In this document: piece after piece, positions 40,791 through 50,309 of the stretch
Position numbering within the stretch: the first letter of the stretch is position 1
Layout of the letters: each line of letters opens with the position of its first letter
NCBI GenBank assembly: GCA_964586455.1
Contig: CAZPHV010000015.1
Span: forward strand, 1 to 64,000
Direction of reading: 5' to 3'
Length of the DNA: 64,000 bases
DNA from: Aquimonas sp964586455
GTDB taxonomy: Bacteria; Pseudomonadota; Gammaproteobacteria; Xanthomonadales; Xanthomonadaceae
Made by a program: the position numbers and the translations under genes
Notes under the pieces: generated by a model
The model's database searches: none
The model's input: only the letters and a program-made list of their open reading frames with translations
What the model was told of the DNA's origin: nothing

Positions 40791-43151
40791 ATGTCGAAAC
40801 CCCTCCGCATCCGCAAAGTGGCCGTGCTCGGCGCCGGCGTCATGGGCGCGCAGATCGCCGCCCACCTCGTCAACGCCCAGGTCGAAACCCTGTTGTTCGA
40901 CCTGCCCTCGAAAGAAGGCGACCCAAGCGCCATCGTCAACAAGGCCATCGCGAACCTCGGCAAGCTGTCGCCGGCGCCGCTGGCGCTGCCGCAGCTCGCT
41001 GCTGCGCTGACCCCAGCGAACTACGACCAGCACCTGCCGCTGCTGGCCGATTGCGATCTGATCATCGAGGCGATCGCCGAACGTATTGACTGGAAGAAAG
41101 ACCTCTACGCCAAGGTCGCACCACATGTGGCGGCGCACGCGATCTTCGCCACCAACACCTCGGGCCTGTCGGTCAACGCGCTGTCCGAAGTGCTGCCCGA
41201 GCAGCTTCGCCATCGCTTCTGCGGCGTGCACTTCTTCAACCCGCCGCGCTACATGCACCTGGCGGAGCTGATCCCGACCCAGCACACCGAACAGGCGGTG
41301 CTGGACGGGCTTGAAGGCTTCCTTACCACCACGCTCGGCAAGGGCGTGGTGTTCGCGAAGGACACGCCGAACTTCATCGCCAACCGCGTCGGCACCATGG
41401 CGATGATCTCGACCTTCCACCACACCGCGCGCCTGGGCCTGGGTCTGGACGTGGTCGATGCACTGACCGGCCCCGGCATCGGCCGGCCGAAGAGCGGCAC
41501 CTACCGGTTGGCCGATGTGGTTGGCCTCGACACCATGGGCCATGTGGTGCGCACGCTCACCGAGAACTTGAAAGACGACCCCTGGCACCCGCATTACGTG
41601 GTGCCGGCACCGCTGGCCAAGCTGATCGAGGCAGGCGCGCTGGGGCAGAAGTCCGGCGCGGGTTTCTACCGCAAACAGGGCAAGGACATCCTGGTACTGG
41701 ACATCGCCAAGGGAGAGTACCGCGCCAGTGGCGAGAAGCCGTCCGATGCCGTGCAGGCGATCCTCGCCATCAAGAACCCCGCCGAGAAGCTGGCCGCGCT
41801 GCGCGCCAGTGATGAGCCGCAGGCGCAGTTCGTGTGGTCGATCCTGTGCGATCTGTTCCACTACAGCGCCTATCACCTGGCCGATATTTCCAACAGCGCG
41901 CGCGAGATCGACTTCGCGATGCGTTGGGGCTACGGCTGGAAGCAGGGTCCGTTCGAAACCTGGCAGGCCGCCGGCTGGAAGCAGGTCGCCGAGTGGATCC
42001 GCGAGGACATCGCCGCGGGCAAGACCATGAGCACCGCGCCGCTGCCCGAGTGGGTGTTCGACGGTCGCGAAGGCGTGCACGGCAACGAGGGTTCGTACTC
42101 GGCCTCTGCCAACAGCATCAGCCCGCGCTCCAAGCATCCGGTCTACGCGCGCCAGGCCTTCCCTGATCCGTTGCTGGGTGAGACCGCCAAGCCGGGCAAG
42201 ACGATCTTCGAGAACGCCGGTGTGCGGATGTGGGACGGCGGCGGCGACGTCGCTGTGCTGAGCTTCCTGACCAAGGGCAACACCGTCAGCGACGCCGTGC
42301 TCGACGGCGTGCAGGAAGCCATCGCCCGTGCCGAACGCGAGCACACCGGCCTGGTGATCTGGCAGTACAACGAGCCTTTCTCCTACGGCGCCGACCTCAA
42401 GGGCATGGCCGGCTTTGTTCAGGCCGGAAACATCAATGCACTGGAATCGATGATCGCCAACTTCCAGGCCACCAGCCAGCGCATCAAGTACGCGCTGGTG
42501 CCAGTGGTCGCTGCCGTGCGCGGCATGGCGCTGGGCGGCGGCTGCGAGTTCCAGATGCATACCGCACGCACCGTGGCAGCGCTTGAAAGTTACATCGGTC
42601 TGGTCGAAGCCGGCGTCGGCCTGCTGCCCGCGGGCGGCGGTCTGAAGGAACTCGCGGTGCGCGCCGGCCAGGCCGGTGGCGACGTCTTCGATAACCTGAA
42701 GAAAGCCTTCGAGATCACCGCCATGGGCAAGACCTCGACCTCGGCGCTGGAAGCCAAGGCCATGGGCCTGCTGCGCCAGGACGACATCGTCGTGTTCAAC
42801 GCCTTCGAGCTGCTGCACGTGGCCAAGGCGCAGGTCACCGCGCTGTCCGAGAGCGGCTACCGCCCTGCCCTGCCCGCGAAGGTCCCAGCCGCGGGTGACA
42901 TCGGCATCGCCACCTTCAAGGCCAACCTGGTCAACATGCTGTCCGGCCGCTTCATCAGCGAGCACGACCTCGAAGTCTCGACCCGCATCGCGACGGTGCT
43001 GTGCGGCGGCGAAGTCGACCGCGGCAGCGTGGTCGATGAGAGCTGGCTGCTCAAGCTGGAGCGCGAGCACTTCTTCGCACTCGCCCAGATGGAAAAAACC
43101 CAGGCCCGCATCGGCCACACGCTCACTACCGGAAAGCCGTTGAGGAATTGA
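40791..43151 (+). CDS. 3-hydroxyacyl-CoA dehydrogenase/enoyl-CoA hydratase (FadN-type)
   Basis: This is a 786-residue bifunctional beta-oxidation enzyme. The NAD-binding dehydrogenase domain comes first (VLGAGVMGAQIAAHL at about 11-25, then ATNTSGLSVNAL and FFNPPRYM), followed by the dehydrogenase C-domain. An enoyl-CoA hydratase/isomerase domain is last (LVIWQYNEPFSYGADL, GMALGGGCEF, GLVEAGVGLLPAGGG). This order is that of Bacillus FadN and is the reverse of E. coli FadB. A thiolase gene follows after a repeat-filled gap. Confidence 0.92.
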   Translation: MSKPLRIRKVAVLGAGVMGAQIAAHLVNAQVETLLFDLPSKEGDPSAIVNKAIANLGKLSPAPLALPQLAAALTPANYDQHLPLLADCDLIIEAIAERIDWKKDLYAKVAPHVAAHAIFATNTSGLSVNALSEVLPEQLRHRFCGVHFFNPPRYMHLAELIPTQHTEQAVLDGLEGFLTTTLGKGVVFAKDTPNFIANRVGTMAMISTFHHTARLGLGLDVVDALTGPGIGRPKSGTYRLADVVGLDTMGHVVRTLTENLKDDPWHPHYVVPAPLAKLIEAGALGQKSGAGFYRKQGKDILVLDIAKGEYRASGEKPSDAVQAILAIKNPAEKLAALRASDEPQAQFVWSILCDLFHYSAYHLADISNSAREIDFAMRWGYGWKQGPFETWQAAGWKQVAEWIREDIAAGKTMSTAPLPEWVFDGREGVHGNEGSYSASANSISPRSKHPVYARQAFPDPLLGETAKPGKTIFENAGVRMWDGGGDVAVLSFLTKGNTVSDAVLDGVQEAIARAEREHTGLVIWQYNEPFSYGADLKGMAGFVQAGNINALESMIANFQATSQRIKYALVPVVAAVRGMALGGGCEFQMHTARTVAALESYIGLVEAGVGLLPAGGGLKELAVRAGQAGGDVFDNLKKAFEITAMGKTSTSALEAKAMGLLRQDDIVVFNAFELLHVAKAQVTALSESGYRPALPAKVPAAGDIGIATFKANLVNMLSGRFISEHDLEVSTRIATVLCGGEVDRGSVVDESWLLKLEREHFFALAQMEKTQARIGHTLTTGKPLRN

Positions 43152-43456
43152 TGGAGGACGGGATTCGGGAGTCGGGATTGGGGATTCGCAAGATCAGCAG
43201 CGGGCACGCATCAAGCTGCCGGCAAGCCGCTGACAGCATCTCCTCTCCGCGTAACCCCGATCCCGAAGACCTCGGGATTCAGAGGCGCTCGAAACGAGCC
43301 GCAGCCCAAAGCCCCTCTCCCCCTGTGGGAGAGGGGTTGGGCAGAGGGGGAACAGGTCGCCTCAGGCCCTGAGCCCCCACCCTGAATCCCGAAGCCCGCT
43401 CCAGCAGTCCAGCCCTCAGTCAACGCACCGCGATCATCTACCCAAGGATCCAGACC
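43152..43456. repeat. Intergenic REP cluster between the beta-oxidation genes
   Basis: This 305-base gap carries two repeat types. One is the gggattcgggagtcgggattg family (43154-43190, with further pieces near 43255-43275 and 43385). The other is a cccctctcccc palindrome (about 43312-43340). The only other element is the GGATCC-containing leader of the thiolase gene. Confidence 0.55.
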
Positions 43457-44656
43457 ATGTCCAACCGCCAAATCCAGGACGCCTACATCGTCGCCGCCAC
43501 CCGCACCCCGGTCGGCAAGGCCCCGAAAGGCGTGTTCCGCAACACCCGCCCCGATGACCTGCTCGCCCACGCGCTGCGCCATCTCGTCGCCCAGACCCCC
43601 TCGATCGATCTGAACCAGATCGATGACGTGGTCGTCGGCTGCGCGATGCCCGAGGCCGAGCAAGGCATGAACGTCGGCCGCATCGCCACCCTGCTGGCCG
43701 GCTTCCCGGTCGGCGTGTCCGCCCAGACCATCAACCGCTTCTGCTCCTCCGGCCTGCAGGCCGTGGCCCTGGCCGCCGACCGCATTCGTCTGGGTGAGGC
43801 CGATCTGATGATCGGCGCCGGCACCGAGACCATGAGCATGGTGCCGATGATGGGCCACAAGGTCGCCATGAACCCGGCGATCTTCAAGGACGAGAACATC
43901 GCCATCGCCTACGGCATGGGCATCACCGCCGAAAACGTCGCCAGCCAGTGGCAGGTCAGCCGCGACGAGCAGGACGCCTTTGCCTACGCCTCGCACCAGA
44001 AAGCGATGGCCGCGATCGCATCCGGCGAGTTCAAGTCCGAGATCAGCCCCTACGAGGTGATCGCGCGGATGCCCGACCTTGCCGGCAACACGGTGCGCAT
44101 CAAGAAGCTTCTGGTCGAGAACGATGAAGGCCCCCGTGCCGACACCACCATTGAAGTGCTGGGCAAGCTGCGGGCGGTGTTCCGCAACGGTGGTTCGGTC
44201 ACTGCCGGCAACAGTTCGCAGATGTCCGACGGCGCCGGCGCCGTGATGCTGGCGTCCGAGAAGGCCATCAAGCAATACGGCCTGACCCCGCTGGCCCGCT
44301 TCGTCGGCTTCGCCGTTGCCGGCGTCAAGCCGGACGTGATGGGCATCGGCCCCAAGGAAGCGATTCCGAAGGTGCTTCGCCAGGCCGGCCTCACCGCGGA
44401 TCAGATGGACTGGATCGAGCTCAACGAAGCCTTCGCCGCCCAGGCGCTGGCGGTGATCAAGGACCTCGGCCTCGACCCCAGCAAGATCAACCCGCTCGGT
44501 GGCGCCATCGCGCTGGGCCATCCGCTCGGCGCTACCGGCGCCATCCGCACCGCTACCTTGGTACACGGCCTGAAGCGTCGCCAGCAGAAGTACGGCATGG
44601 TCACCATGTGCATCGGCACCGGCATGGGTGCGGCAGGCATCTTCGAAGCAGTCTGA
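43457..44656 (+). CDS. fadA: Acetyl-CoA C-acyltransferase (thiolase)
   Basis: This 399-residue enzyme performs the last step of beta-oxidation, cleaving 3-ketoacyl-CoA. The acyl-carrying cysteine is in INRFCSSGLQA (near residue 95), the conserved His is in GGAIALGHPLGATGA, and the second cysteine is in CIGTGMGAAG. The length is normal. It is the partner of the upstream dehydrogenase/hydratase gene. A biosynthetic thiolase is possible from sequence alone, but the context favours degradation. Confidence 0.9.
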   Translation: MSNRQIQDAYIVAATRTPVGKAPKGVFRNTRPDDLLAHALRHLVAQTPSIDLNQIDDVVVGCAMPEAEQGMNVGRIATLLAGFPVGVSAQTINRFCSSGLQAVALAADRIRLGEADLMIGAGTETMSMVPMMGHKVAMNPAIFKDENIAIAYGMGITAENVASQWQVSRDEQDAFAYASHQKAMAAIASGEFKSEISPYEVIARMPDLAGNTVRIKKLLVENDEGPRADTTIEVLGKLRAVFRNGGSVTAGNSSQMSDGAGAVMLASEKAIKQYGLTPLARFVGFAVAGVKPDVMGIGPKEAIPKVLRQAGLTADQMDWIELNEAFAAQALAVIKDLGLDPSKINPLGGAIALGHPLGATGAIRTATLVHGLKRRQQKYGMVTMCIGTGMGAAGIFEAV

Positions 44657-44699
44657 ACCCAGCGCGGCTGGTACCGACTTCAACTCGTCCACGCGACAC

Positions 44700-44728
44700 G
44701 CCACCTTCTCTCCACGGGAGAAGGTGGC
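44700..44728. repeat. REP-like palindrome after the thiolase gene
   Basis: An 11-bp stem (gccaccttctc with gagaaggtggc) lies between the convergent thiolase and DUF423 genes. It is of the same family as the palindromes near 26444 and 43313, and it could act as a bidirectional terminator. Confidence 0.55.
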
Positions 44729-44926
44729 GCGCAGCGCCCGGATGAGGGCTGTCTCGCGCGCAGCGACGCCCCGCACGGGCAGATCCACGGCAACACTGCA
44801 GGGCCAGCCGTGCTACTCAGCGGACTTTGTCCCGCAACCAGTCATTCCGATCGGCTCGGAGGGCGGAATCCGACAACGGTCCGCAACGCCGTCTGAGGAG
44901 AGCTCGGCGATGCCGCCTCCCAGCCT

Positions 44927-45292
44927 TCAAGCCCTCAACCGCCCCAACCCAATCACCAGCCACGCCAGGATCATCGAGCTGCCGCCAACAGGCGCCAGCC
45001 TTGTCGACCAACCAAACAGCGCTGCACCGATCAAGCTCCCGCAGAACAGCAGCATGCCGGCCACCAGCAAACCGAGCGCCGCCTGTTCGAGGCGACGCTT
45101 GGCGCTGGGGCTGAGGCACAGCAGGGCGAGGCCGTGGAAGAACAGGTACAACGAGGCCGTCTGCAGCCAGGTCTGAGCCTGGCCACTGGCGCCGTGGCTG
45201 GCGTAGGCGCCTAGTGCCACGGCTGCTGCGCAGGCGATGCCGCCGAGGGCGCCCAGCAGGCGCTTGTAGAGGCCTGGGGGCGCCCCTTCCAC
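44927..45292 (-). CDS. DUF423 membrane protein
   Basis: This gene encodes 121 residues with four membrane helices and the DUF423 (YgdD) features GAYASHG near the start and FHGLALL in the second helix. The GTG start lies one base after the DUF4340 stop, so the gene is the tail of that operon. Function is unknown across the family. Confidence 0.85.
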   Translation of the reverse strand: MEGAPPGLYKRLLGALGGIACAAAVALGAYASHGASGQAQTWLQTASLYLFFHGLALLCLSPSAKRRLEQAALGLLVAGMLLFCGSLIGAALFGWSTRLAPVGGSSMILAWLVIGLGRLRA

Positions 45293-45293
45293 G

Positions 45294-46544
45294 TCAGCCC
45301 TTGGGTTTCAGGTAGGCGTCCATGCCGCGACGCAGGTTGTCGGCCTTGAAGCCGGGGATCTTGAATACCCAGCCTTCGCTGGCCCGCTGCAGCTTGGCGA
45401 CCTCGTCCTTGATGGCCTGCACGCGCTCGGCGCGGTCTGCCTCGGGGTCGGCGACGGCGAGCGGAGGTTCGGGCAGGTCCGCGGCGGGGGCCGAAGCGGT
45501 GGCGGCTTCGTTTACGGGCGCACTGCCCTCGCCTTCTGCGGTCGCCTGCTCGGCTGCGCTCGCCTCCGCCTGCGCCGCTTCCTGCGCGAGCTTCACTTCC
45601 TGCTCGTGGGCCATGGCCTCGCGGGCCTGTTCGCCCAGTACACGTTCGCGCGCGGCCTCTTCATCGAGGCTCACCGAGAAGCGAGCCCAGGTCTCCGCGT
45701 TCGCGGTGTCTGCCTCTACCGCGATGAGAATGCCCTCCCGGGTCCGGAAGCTGGCGGTGGTGCGCTGCGCGTCTTCGGCCGGGGTATAGCCCTCGGCGCT
45801 GCGTACATCGTCGATCCGCAGCCCCGATACGAAACCAGCCGTGGCGTCACCGACGAAGGCGCTGGCGGCCTCGCGACCGCTGGGCAGGTTGGCAACCCGG
45901 AAGTCGCCTTCGCCGCCGGCATTGGCTTCGATCTGCACCGGCCCGCCTTCGGGCGGCTGCACCTCGATGCCGGTGATGCGATTGGCGGCAATATCAAGCA
46001 GATCGCGCTGCAGCCAGCCGCTGGAGGTCTTCTCGGCGGCGAGGTTGCGGTCGACCAGCCAGCTTTGCCTGTCGTCCCTGAGGCGCACGAAGGTGCCGGC
46101 GCCGCGGCTGTTGTTCTGACCCAGAATCACTGCCAGTGGGGGTTCGATCCCGTGCACGCTCAGCAGCACGTTGCTCGCGCCTTCGCTGTCGATGTCCTGC
46201 ACGCCCAAGACCGGATACGAGGACTCGACCGCGGTCTTCGGCTCGATCCGCTGGGCCTGGGCGATGTTCAGCAACAGCTCGCGCAGCTTGCCGACATCAG
46301 CCGGGTAGCCCTGCTTCTCCACCACGACCCAGCCGGACTCCTCGCGCTTGAGCGTGATCGCTTCGCCACCGGCCGCCTGCACCCGGACCTCGGAGACATC
46401 GTTGAGACGCGCTTCCAGACCAGGTGCTAGCGCGCCGGCCAGCGGCGCCTCGATGACAGGCTTACGGGCATCCGACAGGTAGATGGCCAGCCCCATAAGT
46501 CCAACGGCTGCGATGCCGAGGCCCAGGATCTGCTTCTGCTTCAT
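45294..46544 (-). CDS. DUF4340 protein of the ABC exporter operon
   Basis: This is a 416-residue protein with one N-terminal membrane helix (about 6-24) and a large periplasmic part containing repeated DUF4340 units (SEVRVQAAGGEAITLKREESGWVVV, followed by similar strands). A glutamate- and alanine-rich stretch lies at about 300-345. DUF4340 proteins are regularly found beside GldG-like auxiliaries. It overlaps the GldG-like gene by four bases and is probably an extracytoplasmic partner of the transporter. Confidence 0.85.
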   Translation of the reverse strand: MKQKQILGLGIAAVGLMGLAIYLSDARKPVIEAPLAGALAPGLEARLNDVSEVRVQAAGGEAITLKREESGWVVVEKQGYPADVGKLRELLLNIAQAQRIEPKTAVESSYPVLGVQDIDSEGASNVLLSVHGIEPPLAVILGQNNSRGAGTFVRLRDDRQSWLVDRNLAAEKTSSGWLQRDLLDIAANRITGIEVQPPEGGPVQIEANAGGEGDFRVANLPSGREAASAFVGDATAGFVSGLRIDDVRSAEGYTPAEDAQRTTASFRTREGILIAVEADTANAETWARFSVSLDEEAARERVLGEQAREAMAHEQEVKLAQEAAQAEASAAEQATAEGEGSAPVNEAATASAPAADLPEPPLAVADPEADRAERVQAIKDEVAKLQRASEGWVFKIPGFKADNLRRGMDAYLKPKG

Positions 46545-48409
46545 GCTTTGCCCTCCTCGCGGCGACGGCGCGAACGGCTCAGGGCGAATGCCACTGCGAG
46601 CACGGTCAACAGCAGCGGCACGCCGGCGATGTTGATGATTTTGAGTTGCGCACCCAAGCGCGAGATGTCCTGATCGAGTTCGCGCCGCACCTGGCGCAGG
46701 TCCTTGCGGATCCGTAGCTTCTCGTCCTGGAAGCGCTTGATGGCCGCTTGCTGCTCGACCGAAAGCAGCATGCCGCCGTCAGCGCCCTGGCGCTGCGACT
46801 GCAGCTCGGTGAGCTGGCGCTCGGTCTCGGTCAGCTGGGCCTGCAGTTCCTGCTCCTTGGCGCGGAAGCGGTCGTCGGCCTGGCGCTTCAGTGCCTCCAC
46901 GCGAGTGAAGGGCCGCGCCGAGGTGCTGCGTGCACGCACGCCGATCAGATCGCTGCTGCCGACCAGGTTGTCGACCGCATTGATCACGAGATCGCCGTTC
47001 TTTGCGAACGAGTTCATTACCCGCTGGCCGAAGAACTGCTGCACCTGCACCCACAGGCGATCGGTCAACAGGTCGGTGTCTGCGAACAGCAGGATGCTGG
47101 CCTGCTCGACGTCGGCGCGGTGGCCCTCACCGCTGCGCTCGGGGAACGCAGTCTTGAGCGGGCCCGTCAGGCGACCGGCGATCACGAAGGCCTCGGTGGC
47201 ATTCGGGACGAAGCCGTTGAACAGCTCGCGCGGCTCCGGCAGGAAGCGGATGCGCTCGACGCCGACCGTGGACGACGAAAGCGAACTCTGGATCAGAGGC
47301 TCGAGCTTGAGCGTGCTGTCATCACGCAGAACAAAGTGGCCGGCGGTCGAGAGGTTCACCGCGTCCAGCTGGGCGGTAACGATGTCCTGCTGATTCATAT
47401 GTTCGCGGCCGATCCCCAGCACCGCCAGATGACGCTGTGCAGGCTGGTCAGGCCGGGTCTGCAGCGGCAGTGCGGTTTCGGCATCCAGCACCACGCGCTG
47501 GGGGTCGTAGCTGATGCCCCAGGCCTCGAACAATTTGGGCAGATCCGAGGCCTTCTCGGCCATCATGTTCGACATCGGGTCAGCCGCATCACCGGCCACT
47601 TCAGCCTCGGCGTGCGGATCGACGAAGGCCAGCAGGCGTCCACCGCGCAGCACGAACTGGTCGATCGCGTAGAGGGTGTCGTCCGACAGGCTCTTCGGGT
47701 GCACCAGCATCAGCAGTTCGATGTCGTCCGGAATGGCAGACACGGTGGTTTCCAGCGTGCGCAGATCGAACAGGCCACCCAGCTCGTCGTTGATCACCCA
47801 GCCGGGTGTCATGCCGCCGCGCGAAGGGTCGAAGCCACCGGAGAGGTTCAGGCCGCTGAGCACGCCGACCTTGGGCTTCTCTGGCCCCGACAGGCCACTG
47901 ATCAGCTTGGCAACGTCGTACTCAAGGAAGGTTTCCTTGTCGGGCTGGAAGAACGGAATCGCCATCTGCCCTTCCAGCGCATTGCTGCCGACCAGGCCGA
48001 AGAACAGGGTGTCGCTGCCACCGCCCAGCGGCACCGCCTGCAGGCCGGCGGCGGTGGCGCGATCCTCGTCTTCGCTGAAGGCTTGCGGATCGATGACCTC
48101 CAGCCTCAGCTTGCCGGGTGCGACTGCGACCATTTCCTCCAGCAGTTCGCGCACGCGGCTGGCGTAGGTGCGCAAAGCCGGGTAGTTCGCCGCGGCGCGA
48201 TCGGAAAAGTAGAACTGCAGATTGACGGGTTCTTCGATCTTTCCGATCAGTGAACGGGTGCCGTCAGAAAGGGTGTACAGGCGATCCTGCGTGAGATCCA
48301 CGCGGGCGCCGCGGAACAGCACGCTGGACAGCATCACCAGCGCGATAAAGAGCACGGCCAGCACCACCAGCGTGGAGCCGGTCAGTGCACGTCGATTGAG
48401 CACAGACAT
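46541..48409 (-). CDS. GldG-like ABC auxiliary protein
   Basis: This 622-residue protein has an N-terminal membrane helix (about 12-32), a long periplasmic domain of the gliding-motility auxiliary family (ABC_transp_aux), a coiled coil near 510-580 rich in Arg, Gln and Glu, and a C-terminal membrane helix. In Flavobacterium GldG works with GldA and GldF. Here it is followed by DUF4340 and preceded by the permease, a cluster that is common in bacteria that do not glide. The substrate is unknown. Confidence 0.88.
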   Translation of the reverse strand: MSVLNRRALTGSTLVVLAVLFIALVMLSSVLFRGARVDLTQDRLYTLSDGTRSLIGKIEEPVNLQFYFSDRAAANYPALRTYASRVRELLEEMVAVAPGKLRLEVIDPQAFSEDEDRATAAGLQAVPLGGGSDTLFFGLVGSNALEGQMAIPFFQPDKETFLEYDVAKLISGLSGPEKPKVGVLSGLNLSGGFDPSRGGMTPGWVINDELGGLFDLRTLETTVSAIPDDIELLMLVHPKSLSDDTLYAIDQFVLRGGRLLAFVDPHAEAEVAGDAADPMSNMMAEKASDLPKLFEAWGISYDPQRVVLDAETALPLQTRPDQPAQRHLAVLGIGREHMNQQDIVTAQLDAVNLSTAGHFVLRDDSTLKLEPLIQSSLSSSTVGVERIRFLPEPRELFNGFVPNATEAFVIAGRLTGPLKTAFPERSGEGHRADVEQASILLFADTDLLTDRLWVQVQQFFGQRVMNSFAKNGDLVINAVDNLVGSSDLIGVRARSTSARPFTRVEALKRQADDRFRAKEQELQAQLTETERQLTELQSQRQGADGGMLLSVEQQAAIKRFQDEKLRIRKDLRQVRRELDQDISRLGAQLKIINIAGVPLLLTVLAVAFALSRSRRRREEGKA

Positions 48410-48425
48410 GGGTGGACTCCTTAGG

Positions 48426-49163
48426 TCAGTCGGCTTTCTTGAGGTCGATGACCACGGCGCTGGCGGCGAGCCAGAACACGATCGTCAACACGAAGAACAA
48501 CAGGTCGCGCAGGTCGATGACGCCGCGCGAGATCGCGTTGAAGTGGGTCAGGAAGCTCAGGCCGGCCACAGCATCGACCAACACCGCCGGCAGCACGGCG
48601 CGAAAGAAGTCCAGCACCAGCGGGAAGCCAGCCAACAGCAACAGGAAGCAGACGACCACGGTCAGGATGAACGCGATCACCTGATTGCGCGTGGCGGCCG
48701 AGAGGCAGGCGCCGATGGCGAGGAAGCCGCCGGCCATCAGCAGGCTGCCGATGTAGCTGGCGAGGATCACGCCGTTATCGGGCTCACCAAGATAGTTCAC
48801 GGTAATCCACATCGGGAAGGTCAGCACCAGCGCGATGCCGACGAAAGCCCAGGCCGCAAGGAACTTGCCGAGCACCGCCTGCCACATGGTCACCGGCAGG
48901 GTCAGCAGCAGTTCGATGCTGCCGGACTTGCGCTCTTCGCTCCACAGCCGCATCGATACCGCCGGCACCAGGAACAGGTACAGCCACGGGTGGAAGCTGA
49001 AGAACGGCTGCAGATCCGCCTGGCCGCGCTCGTACAGGCCGCCGAGGTAGAAGGTCAGCGCGCCAGCCAAGGCCAGGAAGATCACGATGAACACATAGGC
49101 CACCGGCGTGGCGAAGTAGCCGGCCAGCTCGCGGCGGGCAATCGCAAAGGTCGGGTTGCTCAT
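48426..49163 (-). CDS. ABC-2 permease (GldF-like)
   Basis: This 245-residue protein has six membrane helices of the ABC-2 class. It opens with TFAIARRELAGYFATPVAYVF, typical of this permease group, and has MRLWSEERKSGSIELLLTLP in the first cytoplasmic loop. It pairs with the ATPase, whose stop overlaps its start by four bases. Confidence 0.9.
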   Translation of the reverse strand: MSNPTFAIARRELAGYFATPVAYVFIVIFLALAGALTFYLGGLYERGQADLQPFFSFHPWLYLFLVPAVSMRLWSEERKSGSIELLLTLPVTMWQAVLGKFLAAWAFVGIALVLTFPMWITVNYLGEPDNGVILASYIGSLLMAGGFLAIGACLSAATRNQVIAFILTVVVCFLLLLAGFPLVLDFFRAVLPAVLVDAVAGLSFLTHFNAISRGVIDLRDLLFFVLTIVFWLAASAVVIDLKKAD

Positions 49164-50104
49164 GCGCGGGCCTCCTGCGGCTGCGCGGCCTGTGTGGTGA
49201 TCTGCCGGAACACTTCATCGAGGCGACCGCGCTCCAGTGCCATCTCGCTGACGGTGACGTTCTGCGCGCGCAGGAAATCGTTGATGCGGTCGAGGATGCG
49301 TTCGCCCCGCCGCGGGAACGCAGTGATTCGGCCGTCCTGCGGATCAATCTCGACCGAGGCCACACCCTCGATGCGGGCCAGGCCATCCTTCAGCGCAACC
49401 GGGTTGGCAGCCGTCAGCGACACCGCCTGGTGGTAGCGCGAACGGGCTTCGAGCTCGTCGGGCGTGGCGTCGGCCAGCACGCGGCCGCGGGCGATCACGA
49501 TCGCGCGCGAGCAGACCGCGTGCACTTCTTCGAGGATATGGGTCGAGATGATGATGGTGCGATCGCGCGACATCGACTGGATCAGCGCGCGCACTTCATG
49601 CTTCTGGTTCGGATCAAGCCCGTCGGTGGGCTCGTCCAGGATCAGCGCCTTCGGATCATGCAGGATGGCCTGGGCCAGGCCTACGCGGCGCCTGAAGCCC
49701 TTCGAGAGGGTATCGATCGGCTGGTTCAGGACCTTGCCGAGCTGCAGCTTGCCGACAGCTTCGTCAATGCGCCGACGGGTGTCGGCAGTCGACATGCCGC
49801 GCACTTCGGCGACGAACTTCAGGAAACCCAGCGGGCTCATCTCGCCATAGCTGGGTGCGCCCTCGGGCAGGTAGCCCAGCGCGCGCTTGGCGGCCACCGG
49901 GTCGTTGGCCACATCGTGGCCGCAAACGGTAGCGCTGCCGGAGGTCGGGGCCAGAAAGCCCGCGATCATCTTCATCGTGGTCGACTTGCCGGCGCCGTTG
50001 GGGCCGAGGAAGCCCAGCACCTGGCCGGGCTCGACGCGGAAACTCACGCCGTCGACCGCGGTGAACTCGCCGTAGCGTTTACACAACTCTCGCGTTTCGA
50101 TCAT
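49160..50104 (-). CDS. ABC transporter ATP-binding protein (GldA-like)
   Basis: This 314-residue ATPase has Walker A GPNGAGKST, the signature LSKGFRRRVGLAQA, Walker B LILDEPTDGLD and a switch His in IISTHILEEV. The C-terminal extension beyond residue 230 resembles the regulatory tail of ABC-2 exporters. ATG 50104 is chosen because the upstream frame lies in the terminator region and is unconserved. It heads the operon with the permease, the GldG-like protein, DUF4340 and DUF423. Confidence 0.92.
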   Translation of the reverse strand: MIETRELCKRYGEFTAVDGVSFRVEPGQVLGFLGPNGAGKSTTMKMIAGFLAPTSGSATVCGHDVANDPVAAKRALGYLPEGAPSYGEMSPLGFLKFVAEVRGMSTADTRRRIDEAVGKLQLGKVLNQPIDTLSKGFRRRVGLAQAILHDPKALILDEPTDGLDPNQKHEVRALIQSMSRDRTIIISTHILEEVHAVCSRAIVIARGRVLADATPDELEARSRYHQAVSLTAANPVALKDGLARIEGVASVEIDPQDGRITAFPRRGERILDRINDFLRAQNVTVSEMALERGRLDEVFRQITTQAAQPQEARA

Positions 50105-50241
50105 GGATGTCGTCCTGTTCTGGTTCTGTGGGGCGAATCCGCCTGCCGTGGCGCGTTGCCGCGGCGCCGTGGAATGGCCCCGCGAATACCTCAGTTTTTT
50201 GAGAAAGTTCCCGCCCGCGTCTGTTGCCGGTGCCAGAAACG

Positions 50242-50273
50242 CGACGGGCGCGGAGATCACTCCGCGCCCGTCG
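50242..50273 (-). terminator. Terminator between the SRPBCC and ABC genes
   Basis: A 13-bp perfect stem (cgacgggcgcgga with tccgcgcccgtcg, loop gatcac) lies 36 bases after the SRPBCC stop. It insulates the ABC operon from the upstream gene. Confidence 0.75.
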
Positions 50274-50309
50274 ATGCCTCCGCTGCTCGAGACCCTTGCG
50301 GGTGCGCGG

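Noticed and set aside
40776..43118. A 780-codon frame antisense to the dehydrogenase/hydratase gene, and similar long antisense frames over the thiolase, guaB, der, rlmN and the gldG-like gene
   Set aside because: High-GC codon bias leaves the antisense strand open. None shows motifs, and all lie opposite genes with clear family signatures.
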